Notes: generated by a model from the sequence alone, not told the origin. A stretch of 46,295 nt of DNA from an uncultured Desulfovibrio sp. (GCF_944324525.1 NZ_CALUWS010000025.1:1-46295); one strand, 5' to 3'. Numbered from the stretch's first letter, positions 33,301-43,347 are shown. Numbers and translations are program-made.

Positions 33301-34884
33301 TCAGGAGGTTTTTTTGCCGGACAGGCCGGCTTTGGTGCGGAAGCTCTGGTAATGGAGGTTATACTTGCGCATGCGCAGGCCCATGATGCGGTCAGTCAGG
33401 CCGAGCGCCTGTGCCGCCTTGCCCATGTGGCCTCCGCTGGCCGCGAGAGCCTCCACGATGCAGGAACGTTCCAGTTCCGCCACGCGCTGCGGCAGGGTCG
33501 CGGCATGTGCCGGGAGGACGCAGCAATGTTCCGGCGTCACTTCCTGAGCGGCGCGGTATTCGCCATGCAGGGAAAGGGGCAGATGCTGGGGGAGGATGAT
33601 GTCTTCCCGGTCCATGAGCAGGACGGCCCGTTCCATGACGTTTTCCAGCTCGCGGACATTGCCCGGCCAGTCATAGCGCTGCAGCATGTCCATGACCGCC
33701 AGGGAAAGGCGCGCATCCTCGCGCCCGTTGGCACGGGCAAAGCGCTGGGCAAAGCGGCTGGCCAGGGGCAGGATGTCGTCCTTGCGTTCCCGCAGGGCCG
33801 GCAGGCGGATGGGGAAGACGTTGAGGCGGTAGAAGAGATCCCGCCGGTAGTCGCCCGACTCCACCATGCTTTCCAGATCGCGATTGGTGGCGGCGATGAT
33901 GCGGACATCCACATGGTGGGTATGCGTTCCGCCGAGGCGTTCAAAACACCGTTCCTGAAGGACGCGCAGCAGCTTGGCCTGTACGGGCAGGCTCAGCTCC
34001 CCCACTTCGTCAAGGAACAGGGTGCCGCCGTCTGCCAGCTCAAAACGTCCCTTGCGCAGACTGGTGGCTCCGGTAAAGGCGCCGCGCTCATGGCCGAACA
34101 TCTCGCTTTCGATGAGATTTTCGGGCAGAGCGGCACAGTTGAGCGATATGAAGGGCCCGGAAGCCCGCGGACTGGCCGCATGGATGGCGCGGGCCGCCAC
34201 TTCCTTGCCGGTGCCGGACTCCCCCTGCAGGAAGACCGTCGTCCCGGCATGGGCGACGTGCTCCATCTGCTCCAGCACATGGCGCATGACCGCCGAGCTG
34301 GTATGGAACAGCTCCGCCATAGTGGAGGCCTTGCTGACCGTATCGTCCATGAAGCGCTGGCCTTCAAAGGCCGCATGACCGAGCAGGGTGGCGATGATAT
34401 GCAGCAGATCCATTTCCGCCAGCAGGGTCGGGGTATCCGCCACACGCCTGTCCACGGAAAGCGCGCCGACGGACTGCCCGGCGATGCGGATGGGGACGCA
34501 AAGGAAGGAGAGGGCCTCGTGCTGCAGATCGCGCGAGCCGGTACGGTTCAGGAAGAGCGGCTCGCCGGAAACGTCCGCCACGCACATGGCCTGCCCTGTC
34601 TGGATGACACGGCCGGTCACCCCCTCGCCGCGTTCATAACGGCCGCGCAGGCGTTCCGCCTCCTTGAGGCCGCAGGAAGCTTCGATGCGGATCTCTCCCG
34701 TCGCCGGAGAGATGAGGGTGACGCTGCCGCGAACCACGGGCAGCGTCCGTCGAAGACGGTCAAGCACTGCTTCCAGCGCATCGCGCACCTTGCCGGGAGA
34801 ACGCATGATCTCCGCGATGTCACGCAGCAAAAGCAGTTTCGCCGCGTCATCGACAGAGGGAACCGAAGGAGAAGGAGAAGTCAT
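33301..34884 (-). CDS. NifA-like sigma-54 dependent transcription activator
   Basis: This 527-residue activator has an N-terminal GAF sensor domain (about 30-175), an AAA+ domain with Walker A GESGTGKE (221-228) and the sigma-54 contact loop GAFTGA (268-273), and a C-terminal Fis-type helix-turn-helix ([17 protein letters not shown], about 495-511). This order is that of NifA. It lacks a response-regulator receiver. The C-terminal linker has CC in EHCCVLPAH but not the Cys-rich NifA oxygen motif. No nif gene is nearby, so it may control nitrogen or another metabolism. Its ATG overlaps the alcohol dehydrogenase stop (ATGA) and it has no own ribosome site, so it is translated by coupling. Confidence 0.88.
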   Translation of the reverse strand: MTSPSPSVPSVDDAAKLLLLRDIAEIMRSPGKVRDALEAVLDRLRRTLPVVRGSVTLISPATGEIRIEASCGLKEAERLRGRYERGEGVTGRVIQTGQAMCVADVSGEPLFLNRTGSRDLQHEALSFLCVPIRIAGQSVGALSVDRRVADTPTLLAEMDLLHIIATLLGHAAFEGQRFMDDTVSKASTMAELFHTSSAVMRHVLEQMEHVAHAGTTVFLQGESGTGKEVAARAIHAASPRASGPFISLNCAALPENLIESEMFGHERGAFTGATSLRKGRFELADGGTLFLDEVGELSLPVQAKLLRVLQERCFERLGGTHTHHVDVRIIAATNRDLESMVESGDYRRDLFYRLNVFPIRLPALRERKDDILPLASRFAQRFARANGREDARLSLAVMDMLQRYDWPGNVRELENVMERAVLLMDREDIILPQHLPLSLHGEYRAAQEVTPEHCCVLPAHAATLPQRVAELERSCIVEALAASGGHMGKAAQALGLTDRIMGLRMRKYNLHYQSFRTKAGLSGKKTS

Positions 34885-35975
34885 CTGTCAAACCGAGGGT
34901 TGGAAGTGGATGAAAGGGCGGCTGCGGCGGAATCGGGGAGGATGGCGCACTTGACGCACCCGTCTTCACGCCGGGCAAAGACTCTGTAGGCTTCAAGGAT
35001 ATCCCGCAGCAAAAAGGTATGGGTGATGAGCGGGCGCGTATCCAGACGGCCTTCCTCGATGAGCCGGATCAGCCGGGCACTGTGGACGGCGTCCACGCCG
35101 CCGGTCTTGAAAATGAGATTCTTGCCGTACATCTGGGGCAGAGGCAGGGTCTGCGCCTCCTCATACAGGGCCACCAGCGCCACGCTGGCATTGGGACGCG
35201 CGGCCTGCCAGGCCAGACGGAAGGTGGCGGAGTCGCCCGCGCATTCGATGACGGCGTCCGCTCCCCGTCCCCGCGTCAGATCGTGCACCTGACCGGCGAG
35301 AGCGGCGGTGTCCGTTTCGTCCGCGGCGCATATGACCTCGTCCGCCGCTCCCATGCGCTGCGCCAGGGCAAGCCTGCCGGCGAGCCTGTCCACGGCGATG
35401 ATGCGGGCCGGGCCGAAGAGGCGGGCGCAGAGCATGGCGCAGATGCCGACCGGACCTGAGCCGATCACAAGGACGGTATCGCCGGGCCGGATGGCGGCCA
35501 GCTCCGCGCCGAAATAACCGCTGGCCAGCACGTCGCCCACCAGCAGCGCCGACAGGTCGTCCACGCTGTCGGGCAGAACGTCAAGGCCATTGTCGGCAAA
35601 GGGGACGCGCACATATTCCGTCTGGCAGCCGTCGATGCGGCAGCCCAGTTCCCAGCCGCCCTGTTCGCAGTTGTTGACGAAACCCTGGCGGCAGAAAAAA
35701 CACTGCCCGCAAAACGTTTCCACATTGACGGCGACCCGTTGGCCAGGACGGACGCGGCGAACTTCACTGCCCGTTTCCACGACCTCGCCCACGAATTCAT
35801 GCCCCAGTACGACGCCGGGCCGGGCTCGCGGGACGGAGCCGTTGAGTATGTGCAGATCGCTCGTGCAGATGCTGGAAAGGCGGACCCTTACCAGCGCATC
35901 CGTCGGGGCCTGCAGCCTGGGCAGAGGACGCGATTCCAGACAGGGGCCGGTATCTCGAAAGACAAGTGCCTGCAT
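34881..35975 (-). CDS. Zinc-dependent medium-chain alcohol/polyol dehydrogenase
   Basis: This 364-residue enzyme oxidises an alcohol with NAD(P)+. Catalytic zinc ligands are Cys37 (SSICTSD) and His-Glu of GHEFVGEV (about 58-65). The four structural zinc cysteines are in [15 protein letters not shown] (about 89-103). The cofactor loop is [12 protein letters not shown]. It resembles the sorbitol/threonine dehydrogenase branch; the substrate is not clear. It is the first gene of an operon with the NifA-like regulator (ATGA overlap), so the regulator may sense a linked metabolite. The Shine-Dalgarno GAGGA lies rather far from ATG 35975. Confidence 0.88.
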   Translation of the reverse strand: MQALVFRDTGPCLESRPLPRLQAPTDALVRVRLSSICTSDLHILNGSVPRARPGVVLGHEFVGEVVETGSEVRRVRPGQRVAVNVETFCGQCFFCRQGFVNNCEQGGWELGCRIDGCQTEYVRVPFADNGLDVLPDSVDDLSALLVGDVLASGYFGAELAAIRPGDTVLVIGSGPVGICAMLCARLFGPARIIAVDRLAGRLALAQRMGAADEVICAADETDTAALAGQVHDLTRGRGADAVIECAGDSATFRLAWQAARPNASVALVALYEEAQTLPLPQMYGKNLIFKTGGVDAVHSARLIRLIEEGRLDTRPLITHTFLLRDILEAYRVFARREDGCVKCAILPDSAAAALSSTSNPRFDR

Positions 35976-36041
35976 GATAGCCGGTATTCCTCTTTTTTAG
36001 TCAATTTTTTCGGCTAATAACATCTTGTAGGGGGAATTTTC

Positions 36042-36058
36042 CTGACTTCATAAGTCAG
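36042..36058. promoter_or_regulatory. Operator-like dyad over the adh promoter
   Basis: CTGACTT (36042-36048) and AAGTCAG (36052-36058) form a perfect seven-base dyad around CAT. It overlaps the -10 element, a typical position for a repressor site. Confidence 0.55.
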
Positions 36059-36075
36059 AAAAGGGCAACTGGCAA
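36047..36075 (-). promoter_or_regulatory. Candidate sigma-70 promoter of the adh-regulator operon
   Basis: On the minus strand TTGCCA (36070-36075) is followed after 17 bases by TATGAA (36047-36052). The start codon is about 70 bases downstream. Confidence 0.6.
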
Positions 36076-36146
36076 GCCTGAAATGGCACAGTAAAAAGGC
36101 GAAGGGCGCGAAAAACCGCGCCAGCAGAGAAAAACAGGGCTGAAAT

Positions 36147-36178
36147 AAAAAAAAGGGACGCCCTCGGAAGGGCGTCCC
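36147..36178 (-). terminator. Terminator after the CZB-PilZ chemoreceptor
   Basis: GGGACGCCCT (36155-36164) pairs with AGGGCGTCCC (36169-36178) and is followed on the minus strand by eight T. Confidence 0.93.
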
Positions 36179-36201
36179 CGAACGTGACGAGACGGAGCGG
36201 T

Positions 36202-38538
36202 CTAGCCGCGATGGTTGGCTTCGTCCACCACCACGCGCAGGACGCTTTCGTTGATGTTGTGCGCCATGTGGACGCCGGCCAGGTTGCCGTCCACCCAGAT
36301 GATGCGGGCGGGCGTTTCGTGCAGGATGCGGGCAAACGGCCCGTCGGCGCTGTCCATCTTGACCTCATCCTGTTCACGCAGGCTCGGCGGCGTGTCGAAG
36401 CGCAGACGGAAGCCGGAGATGCTGGCGTCGAGGATGGTGGCGAAGAAGGGCACGCCCGCCATGTTGGAGACGCGCACGGTATGCACTTCGGTGATCTCAA
36501 AGCGTTCGTCGCCGCGGCGTTCGCTGCGCATGGCGTCGATCATGTGCCGCAGATCATCGGAGAGCTTGCGCAGTTCCTGGGCGTGGCTGGAAGATTCGCG
36601 CATGTTCTGCGTGGATATCTTGGCCTGCTCGGAGAAGTTCTCCATCTTGCGCAGCACGTCTTCGCTGGCGTGGGCCTGATCCGTGGTGACCTGCGCCACG
36701 GCGGCGATGTCGTTGACGGCCTCGCCGATGACGTTCTGGATGTTGCTCAGGCGCTCGCCGGAATTGTCGGCCAGCTCGGTGGCCTGGCGGGTGAGGGTGA
36801 CGCATTCCTTGGTGGCCTTGGAGCTTTCACGGACGCTGTTCTGGATGCCCATGATGGAGCCGGCCACCTCATCCGTGGCGTGCATGGTCTTTTCGGCCAG
36901 CTTGCGGACTTCGTCGGCCACCACGGCAAAGCCCTTGCCGGCCTCGCCGGCCCGGGCCGCTTCAATGGCGGCATTGAGCGCCAGCAGGTTGGTCTGATCG
37001 GCGACGTCCTTGATGAGCTCGAGCACGTTGCCGATGTCCTTGGCCTGCGTATCGAGGGAGGCCATGCTGTCGGCGACCTTGGTGGTCTGTTCGTCCACTC
37101 GGGTGATGCAGGCGATGGTGCGGCGCACCACTTCGTAGCCTTCCTGAGCTTCCTTCTGGGCCGTCTGGGACTTTTCCATGCTGAAGCTGGTCTTGAGCGC
37201 GGCCTCCCGCATGGATTCCGCCATGACGTGCATGCTCTCGGCAGCCGCGACGGCTTCCTGTTCCTGCTCCGTAGCGACCCGGCCGGTATTTTCCAGCTGC
37301 TGGAAGAGCTGCTGGAAAGCCTCGGTCTGGGTGGTGGAGATCTCCTGCGCGTGGCTGGCGGACATGTAGATACGGTCGTTGAGCTGGGCGATGCGGTTGC
37401 GCTGCTCGTACATTTCCGTCAGATCGTTATGCAGGGTGAAGACGCCCACGAGGGTGCCGTCAAGGTTGAGCAGGGGCGAAAGGTCCATGACGATATGCTT
37501 GGTCTGCTGGCGCATGTTGGTGAAGGTACGCGCGTAGCCGAGCACGGGCTTGCCGGTATGCAGCACTTCGTCACAGATGGTCTTGCGGGATTCGTCATTG
37601 TAGAAGAACTGGCTGACGGTGAGGCCAAGGTAATCTTCGGGGTGCCCGTCGCGTCCCCAGAGATCGAGCATGAGCTGGTTGATGAAGGTGATCTTGCCGT
37701 TGGTGTCGCAGATGGCGAGGGGGGAGGTCATGCTGCGCATGAGGCCTTCGCTGACCCCCAGCTTTTCCTTGATGATGGCTGACGTGGTGTCGAAGGCGTT
37801 GGCAAGGCGGCCGATCTCGTCGCCGCGGTCGATGGCGGAGGGCTCGAAGATGCCGCGGGCGGCCTTGTCGGCTACGGTGGTGATGCGGGTGAGCGGCTTG
37901 CAGATGTTGCGCACCAGCAGCACGGAGATGGTGAGCGCGAAGATGATGTAGACGACGGCGGCGATGAAGGCGAGGCTCAGGGCGTTGCTGACGCTGGTGG
38001 CCAGGTGCTGCAACAGACCGTCCTTGGAGTCGGTCAGCAGATTGCGGGACTGGGAGAGGAGCTTCTGCACGTCACCGAGAAGGGGCAGGGTGTTGCCCTG
38101 CAGGGAGGCGCGCGCCTCGTCATGCCGGCCGGCGTCCATGTGTTCCTTGATGGTGTGGGCCGAGGCATGCAGCTTGGTGTGCACGTCCTCCACCTTGGCG
38201 AAGATGGCGCGCATGTCGGGAACTTCCTGTTCCAGCTCCTGACGCTGCGGACCGTAGAACCATTTCCCGAAGTCGCACTGACGGCCGTCAGTGGGCACGC
38301 TCAGGGGGATCTTGCCCTGCTGCAGCACGAAGTTCTGCACATTCATCGCCCACTGCAGGTGAGCGACTTCCGCCGCCAGAAGGGCGCCGTCCTTGGAGGG
38401 CTGGCTGAGGATCTCGGCATCCTTGTTGACGATGTCGAGATAGAACAGCATGGCTCCCATCGTTATGAGGAAGAAGAGAATGAAAGTGCAGAATGTGGCA
38501 TACAGCTTTTTGCCGACGGAAATGTCAACCCAACGCAT
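36202..38538 (-). CDS. Chemoreceptor with periplasmic CZB-like, PAS and C-terminal PilZ domains
   Basis: This 778-residue chemoreceptor has membrane helices at about 13-36 and 181-203. Between them lies a CZB-like zinc motif: His60-x2-Trp63, Cys88-x2-Gly-x-Trp93 (CDFGKW), and His120/His124/His128 (HTKLHASAH). HAMP and PAS domains follow, then the signalling domain with tip [20 protein letters not shown]. The C-terminal 110 residues form a PilZ domain with the c-di-GMP motifs RRGDERF (RxxxR) and DASISG (DxSxxG). It should link zinc (or HOCl, as for some CZB proteins) and c-di-GMP to CheA. GGAGGA precedes ATG 38538, with a sigma-28 promoter upstream. CZB is usually cytoplasmic in chemoreceptors, so its place here is unusual. 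Confidence 0.9.
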   Translation of the reverse strand: MRWVDISVGKKLYATFCTFILFFLITMGAMLFYLDIVNKDAEILSQPSKDGALLAAEVAHLQWAMNVQNFVLQQGKIPLSVPTDGRQCDFGKWFYGPQRQELEQEVPDMRAIFAKVEDVHTKLHASAHTIKEHMDAGRHDEARASLQGNTLPLLGDVQKLLSQSRNLLTDSKDGLLQHLATSVSNALSLAFIAAVVYIIFALTISVLLVRNICKPLTRITTVADKAARGIFEPSAIDRGDEIGRLANAFDTTSAIIKEKLGVSEGLMRSMTSPLAICDTNGKITFINQLMLDLWGRDGHPEDYLGLTVSQFFYNDESRKTICDEVLHTGKPVLGYARTFTNMRQQTKHIVMDLSPLLNLDGTLVGVFTLHNDLTEMYEQRNRIAQLNDRIYMSASHAQEISTTQTEAFQQLFQQLENTGRVATEQEQEAVAAAESMHVMAESMREAALKTSFSMEKSQTAQKEAQEGYEVVRRTIACITRVDEQTTKVADSMASLDTQAKDIGNVLELIKDVADQTNLLALNAAIEAARAGEAGKGFAVVADEVRKLAEKTMHATDEVAGSIMGIQNSVRESSKATKECVTLTRQATELADNSGERLSNIQNVIGEAVNDIAAVAQVTTDQAHASEDVLRKMENFSEQAKISTQNMRESSSHAQELRKLSDDLRHMIDAMRSERRGDERFEITEVHTVRVSNMAGVPFFATILDASISGFRLRFDTPPSLREQDEVKMDSADGPFARILHETPARIIWVDGNLAGVHMAHNINESVLRVVVDEANHRG

Positions 38539-38618
38539 GGAATCCTCCAGTTCACGACAATGACAGCCGGAGCGCTGTCGCACAAATGCCTTGAAGGCAC
38601 TTTTGATAACTATACGCT

Positions 38619-38645
38619 TTATCGCCCGCCGGCGCGCGTCCTTTA
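38619..38645 (-). promoter_or_regulatory. Sigma-28 (FliA) promoter of the CZB-PilZ chemoreceptor
   Basis: On the minus strand TAAA (38642-38645), exactly 15 bases, then GGCGATAA (38619-38626), one mismatch from GCCGATAA. The start codon is about 80 bases downstream. Confidence 0.8.
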
Positions 38646-38839
38646 TGGCTGCGGGGGATTTTTTGTGGCCTTGTCGTTCGTATGATACCGCGTGTGCGGC
38701 GGATAGGCAATGCATGCGGCAAAGCTTGACCGTTTTTGCCGGCCGAACGCGATTTTTCTTGCCTTGTGCCGTACGAGCTCGTAGATTCGTTGCAAAGCAG
38801 GATGGTCATCCCGTCCGTGAAGATGAGGAGAATGGGGAT
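38646..38839 (+). other. Leader of the EAL protein gene, no second gene seen
   Basis: This part of the divergent gap holds TTGACC at 38729-38734 without a good -10 and a GAGGAG at 38825-38830. The plus-strand frame is open from 38591, but its translation before the signal peptide at 38840 is not protein-like. Confidence 0.4.
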
Positions 38840-41740
38840 ATGTTGCGGCTGTTCCGGCGATGTGGCGTGCTTGTGGGTTTTTTGTGCCTGCTGTGCCTGT
38901 GCGGGGCAAGCCGGGCGGAAAACGTGCGCAAGGACACCTCTGTCGCCCCCCTGCATTTCTTCCTGCCGGAAAATCTGCGCAAGGACTATGCCGCCCAGCG
39001 TGTGGTACGGGTGGGCTGGTTCGATCAGCATGCCGTCTTCAAGGAGGACGGCGGCAAGGTGTGCGGCTATGCGCCGGCCCTGCTGGAGGCCATCTCCCGC
39101 TATACGGGCTGGCGCTTCGAGTGGATCCCCATCCCGTTCGAGGAGCTGGCGGAAAAGCTCAATAATGGGGAGATCGACATTTCCTGCGGCATCTCCTACA
39201 CGCCCGAACGCGCGCAGCAGATGACCTTCTCCAAACTGCAGGCCGGCTTTGAGATCACCACCCTGCATGTGCCCCGGCAGAGCAATGTCCACTACATGGA
39301 CTTCAAGGACTTTGACGGCATGCGGCTGGGCTTCTACAGTGGCACGTACGATCAGGACATCTTTCGCCGTATGGGACGGCAGTTCGGCTTCGATTTCAGC
39401 ATCGTGGAGTTCGACGAAAGCCTGGCCATGCTCCGTGCCGTGCAGGACGGCAGTGTGGACGGCTATGTGGACGGCTGCCTTTCCGGAGAACAGACCAAGG
39501 TCGCCGGCACCTTTGCCATCGAGCCCTTTTATTTTGTTTCCCGCAAGGGGGACGCCGTGTTCATGCCCCGCATCGACGAGGCCATCCGGCAGATGCAGAT
39601 CACGAGTCCCCGTTTCTTCTCCTCCCTCTTCGACAGTTTCCTCAACGTGGGCAGCAATGTCGCCATAACGCTTTCCCGCGGGGAAGAAGAATGGCTGGCC
39701 GGAAAACCCGTGCTGCGCATGGCCTACAGCCGGGAGCAGGAACGCATGGATCCCCGCCGGGGCCCCTTCCTCAAGCGGCTTACGCTGGAGCTGGCCAGGC
39801 GGGCGGGCATCACGCTCGAGATCGTGCCGGCGGACAACTACGAGGAAAGCCTTGCCATGCTCCGCAGGGGGGAGGCCGACCTCGTCAGCAATGTTCCTCC
39901 TGCAGCCGACTTTGCCCGGCGTTTCGGCATCTTCGTGGGGCAGTCTTACTATAATGCGCCCATCTCCCTTGCCATCACCCCCAGCGCCAGGCCGGGGACC
40001 GGACTGCGCATCGCCACCACCCGGGAATTCCTGAGCGTGCAGGAGTCCTACCTGCAGACCTATCCTTCCGACCGTTTCGTCCTCTATGCCACGCCGGAGG
40101 AATGCTGCGAGGCCGTCAGCAGGGGAGAGGCGGAAGCCCATCTGACCGCCTATCCCGGCCTGATCACGCCAGCCGGTCTGCCGCGCCGGCATACCTTCAC
40201 CATCACGCAGGCCTTCTATCCCATGGCCTATGGCTTCGGGCCGCATGTCTCGCCCTACGCCATCTCCATTTTTGACAAGAATATCCTGGCGCTTTCCGGG
40301 GGACAGGTGGAGACGCTGGTGATGGACCATGTGCCGCAGACCATGCAGGAGATGCTCATCGGCGTGGTGCACCGCAACATCCTCTGGATCATCACGGGGG
40401 GCGTCCTGCTGGGCGGGCTCGTATTCTGGCGCAGGGGCAAGGCCAATCAGAAGCACCTGCACGCTCTGGAAAAAGTCGCCTACACCGATTCCGTCACCGG
40501 CGGCATCAACCGGGCCCGCTTCCTGCTGGAAAGCGACGAGATGCTGCTTGACGGCGCGGACGGCTATGTGGTGGTGAGCATCAATATCCGCAAGCTGGTG
40601 CAGATCAACCGCTCCTGCGGCTATGGCAGCGGGGACTGGACCATACGGCGCTGCTACGCGGAGCTGCAGAATCTGACGTCCGGCCATGAGCTGGTGGCGC
40701 ATGTGGGCGGCGGGCGTTTCCTCTGCCTCTGGCACTGTGCGGAAGACAGTATGGTCGAGGCGCGCCTCACGACCTTCTTCCATGCCGGCGCGGCGCTTGG
40801 CGGGGAGCTCGGTCATGCGCTGGTGCTGGGCTGCGGCATTGCCCGCATCCAGAATTTTGAGGGCCGGGTCGCACCCTTCGTGGTCGCCGCCGAGACCGCG
40901 CAGACCAGCATCGGCGACAATACGTACAAATCCTCCTATGCCTTCTACGATACGGAGATGGACGCCATCGTCCTGCGCATGGCCGCGCTGGAAAACCGCA
41001 TGCAGGCCGCGCTCGGCGCCGGGGAATTCGTGGTGCACGTCCAGCCGCAGATCCAGCTCGCTTCCGGCAACGTGAGCGGCGGCGAAGCCCTCGTGCGCTG
41101 GATGCCGCCTGACGGCAGCAAGATCTACCCTGATGAATTCATTCCTCTTTTTGAAAAGAACGGCTTTATCCGCGAGCTGGACATCTATGTGCTCGACCGG
41201 GTGTGCCGCTGGCTGCGGCAGCGCCTGGACGAGGGCCGGCGCGTGGTGCCCATCGGCGTGAACCAGTCCCGCGCGCTCTTTTTGACGGACACCTACTGCG
41301 AGCAGTTCATGAGCGTGCTGGAGCGGCACAACATCCCGCATGACCTCGTGGAAGTGGAAGTGACGGAATCCCTGGCGGGCTTCAATGAGGAGCTCGTGGT
41401 GTCCAACCTGCAGCGGCTCAAGTCCTGGGGCATCAAGGTGGCGTTGGACGACTTCGGCAAGGGCTACTCGTCGCTGACGGCCCTGCAGATCTTCCCGGTG
41501 GACGTGCTCAAGCTGGACAAGGAGTTCCTGTCCAACAAGTCCAGCCCGGCCATGCTGGAGTCTCTGGTGCATCTTGGCAGTAAGCTGGGGCTCAAGGTGC
41601 TCTGCGAGGGGATCGAGACGCTGGATCAGCTCCGCTTCCTGTCCGGCATAGGCTGCACCTACGGTCAGGGCTACTACATCGCCCGGCCCATGCCCTTTGC
41701 CGATTTCGAGGCCTTCCTGGCCCAGCGGGCCAGCTTGTAG
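38840..41740 (+). CDS. Periplasmic double solute-binding, degenerate GGDEF, intact EAL c-di-GMP phosphodiesterase
   Basis: This 966-residue protein has a signal peptide (LVGFLCLLCLCGASRA), two tandem periplasmic SBP_bac_3-type domains (about 50-270 and 290-500), a membrane helix (about 515-531, ILWIITGGVLLGGLVFW), a GGDEF domain and an EAL domain. The GGDEF signature is VGGGRF (about 620), so it lacks the catalytic acids. The EAL domain keeps EALVRW (748), GVNQS, EVTES, DDFGKGYSS, KLDKEF, CEGIET and GQGYY, consistent with active hydrolysis of c-di-GMP. An amino-acid-like ligand outside probably tunes it. The start at 38840 gives a proper signal peptide and follows GAGGAG. It is divergent from the PilZ chemoreceptor. 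Confidence 0.9.
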   Translation: MLRLFRRCGVLVGFLCLLCLCGASRAENVRKDTSVAPLHFFLPENLRKDYAAQRVVRVGWFDQHAVFKEDGGKVCGYAPALLEAISRYTGWRFEWIPIPFEELAEKLNNGEIDISCGISYTPERAQQMTFSKLQAGFEITTLHVPRQSNVHYMDFKDFDGMRLGFYSGTYDQDIFRRMGRQFGFDFSIVEFDESLAMLRAVQDGSVDGYVDGCLSGEQTKVAGTFAIEPFYFVSRKGDAVFMPRIDEAIRQMQITSPRFFSSLFDSFLNVGSNVAITLSRGEEEWLAGKPVLRMAYSREQERMDPRRGPFLKRLTLELARRAGITLEIVPADNYEESLAMLRRGEADLVSNVPPAADFARRFGIFVGQSYYNAPISLAITPSARPGTGLRIATTREFLSVQESYLQTYPSDRFVLYATPEECCEAVSRGEAEAHLTAYPGLITPAGLPRRHTFTITQAFYPMAYGFGPHVSPYAISIFDKNILALSGGQVETLVMDHVPQTMQEMLIGVVHRNILWIITGGVLLGGLVFWRRGKANQKHLHALEKVAYTDSVTGGINRARFLLESDEMLLDGADGYVVVSINIRKLVQINRSCGYGSGDWTIRRCYAELQNLTSGHELVAHVGGGRFLCLWHCAEDSMVEARLTTFFHAGAALGGELGHALVLGCGIARIQNFEGRVAPFVVAAETAQTSIGDNTYKSSYAFYDTEMDAIVLRMAALENRMQAALGAGEFVVHVQPQIQLASGNVSGGEALVRWMPPDGSKIYPDEFIPLFEKNGFIRELDIYVLDRVCRWLRQRLDEGRRVVPIGVNQSRALFLTDTYCEQFMSVLERHNIPHDLVEVEVTESLAGFNEELVVSNLQRLKSWGIKVALDDFGKGYSSLTALQIFPVDVLKLDKEFLSNKSSPAMLESLVHLGSKLGLKVLCEGIETLDQLRFLSGIGCTYGQGYYIARPMPFADFEAFLAQRASL

Positions 41741-42045
41741 AGGACGCAGGGAAAAGCGGCATGCGCCCACCTCAAAGCCGTCGGGCGGCGCCGTGCCGCC
41801 GCGTCGCCTTTTGCCGTATTCGCCGGCCAAACGTTCCAGAGCCTGCCGACTCAATTTTTACAAACAATTTCAGGGAATAAGATAAGCAAGCCGTACACGC
41901 TCCGCTTGTCTTTGGGGGCCCAGACTCTTCCTCCGCTCCCGACATCCCTGTTGGCCAGGAGCCGTAATGCGTGCTGGAAAGGGAGCCGCCACGACTCCGC
42001 CGCCGGCGTCCGTACGGTCCCGGCGTCGCATCGGACAGGCGGGCG
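41741..42045. other. Convergent intergenic region
   Basis: It lies between the stop codons of the EAL gene and the CHASE gene. It contains an R1 fragment; no clear terminator or gene is seen in the remainder. Confidence 0.45.
41783..41840 (-). repeat. R1 fragment, copy H
   Basis: GGGCGGCGCCGTGCCGCCGC followed by GTCGCCTTTTG and AACGTTCCAGA corresponds to the reverse complement of the left third of R1. It is diverged. Confidence 0.55.
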
Positions 42046-43347
42046 TCAGTCGATGCGCTGTTCCCGCGTATCGCGCTCCCGTCGTTCTTCAGCCTTGCCG
42101 AGGAGCGTATCAAGCGCGTGTCCGTCCAGCGGGAATTGGGCGATGCCGAGGGCAAGGTGGCAGCGCAGCAGGCGGGGGCCGACCGGCAGAGGCCCGGCCA
42201 GCTGCAGATTCAGGGCCTTGAGCAGGGGCCCTGTGGCTTCCCGCTCCACCAGCAGGGTGAATATGGCGCCGCCGGTCCGGTAAAGGCGCGCGGAGCGCGG
42301 CAGTTGCGAGCGTATCAGCTGGGCGACGGTCCGCAGCAGGCGTTCCCCGACGTCATAGCCGAACTCTTCGCATAAGGCATTGAAATTGGTCAGCCCCATG
42401 CTGATGAGGCAGAATTTTTCCCGGGTGGCGATCCAGCCGCCCACATCTTGTTGCAGGCTGGTCCTGTTCAGGCAATGGGTGAGGGGATCATGGCAATCCA
42501 TATCCATGAGGGTGGCCAGCTGCGGGATATGCCTGAACAGCCAGACGATCAGCGCGCTGAGCAGGAGGCTCAGCAGCACGGCCAGGCTGTAGAGACAATG
42601 CGCATACCAGGTCGGGATCCAGCCGTTGCGCGGTTCGATGGCCAGAGACCATTGCCCGTTGGGCAGGATGCTGCTGATCTCCAGCGGATCGACGAGCGCT
42701 TCATACGGGCAGCCCGCTATCCGTACAGGCTCTCCGTTTTCCCCGTCGCGCCGGAACAGGGCGTAGCGAAGGTAGGATTTATGGCTGAAGGCGGGCGAAA
42801 AATTGGCCAGGAAATAATCCATCTCGATGACGGCAATGGCGAAACCCCAGAAGGTATTGCCGCGCTCGCCGCGGTAGACGGGCAAACGGCAGAGCAGGGC
42901 CGTACCGCCCTGGCGGAGAGGATAGGGCCCGTAAATGCCCGGCAGGCCGGAATCCCGGCTCTGGATGGCGTCCTCTTTCTGGGCGGGATCGCTGAAGAGA
43001 TCCAGCGAGGCCACATCCGGCTGGGGCGGGTAGCTGTAGACGATGCGCCCGTCCGGCGCCAGCTGCAGAGCGCGTATCTCCCTGAGCACCATGACGCCGC
43101 GCGCCCCTTCGTCAAAGTCGGTCACTCCCCCGTCGGGCAGGACGCAGCGTTCGGCCAGCAGCCGCGTGGTATTGAAGATATTTTCCATCTGCCGCGTCAG
43201 GTAGCCGAGCTGGGACTGCGCGATACCGTAGCAGTGCTGGCGTTCCCGCTGTTCCAGATGCCGCAATGCGGCATGGCAGCAGCTCAGGCTGATGCCGAGC
43301 AGGAGCAGGAAGATGCCCGCTAGCAGAAATTTTTTCTTGATGGACAT
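42046..43347 (-). CDS. CHASE-domain protein with degenerate GGDEF
   Basis: This 433-residue sensor has a signal-anchor helix (about 5-27), a periplasmic CHASE domain (about 50-240, with GIYGPYPLRQGGTALLCRLP and WGFAIAVIEMDYFLANF), a second helix (about 265-287, LYSLAVLLSLLLSALIVWLF) and a GGDEF-type domain starting at DCHDPLTHCLNR. The signature reads TGGAIF where active cyclases have GGDEF, so diguanylate cyclase activity is unlikely; a regulatory or GTP-binding role is possible. No EAL domain follows. GGAGGA before ATG 43347 decides the start. The ligand may be a small molecule such as a cytokinin-like or peptide ligand, but this is unknown. Confidence 0.85.
   Translation of the reverse strand: MSIKKKFLLAGIFLLLLGISLSCCHAALRHLEQRERQHCYGIAQSQLGYLTRQMENIFNTTRLLAERCVLPDGGVTDFDEGARGVMVLREIRALQLAPDGRIVYSYPPQPDVASLDLFSDPAQKEDAIQSRDSGLPGIYGPYPLRQGGTALLCRLPVYRGERGNTFWGFAIAVIEMDYFLANFSPAFSHKSYLRYALFRRDGENGEPVRIAGCPYEALVDPLEISSILPNGQWSLAIEPRNGWIPTWYAHCLYSLAVLLSLLLSALIVWLFRHIPQLATLMDMDCHDPLTHCLNRTSLQQDVGGWIATREKFCLISMGLTNFNALCEEFGYDVGERLLRTVAQLIRSQLPRSARLYRTGGAIFTLLVEREATGPLLKALNLQLAGPLPVGPRLLRCHLALGIAQFPLDGHALDTLLGKAEERRERDTREQRID

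Noticed and set aside
32771-33352. A 193-residue protein on the plus strand
   Set aside because: It crosses R1 copy F, a terminator and the end of the activator gene, is rich in Arg/Ala/Gly as random GC-rich sequence is, and lacks a ribosome site.
36092-36112. Sigma-54 promoter near TGGCACAG upstream of the adh gene
   Set aside because: It points away from the gene and has no GC at the -12 position.
38552-41854. An 1100-codon minus-strand open frame over the EAL gene
   Set aside because: It is antisense to the EAL/solute-binding protein, whose motifs are complete; the antisense translation has no family resemblance.
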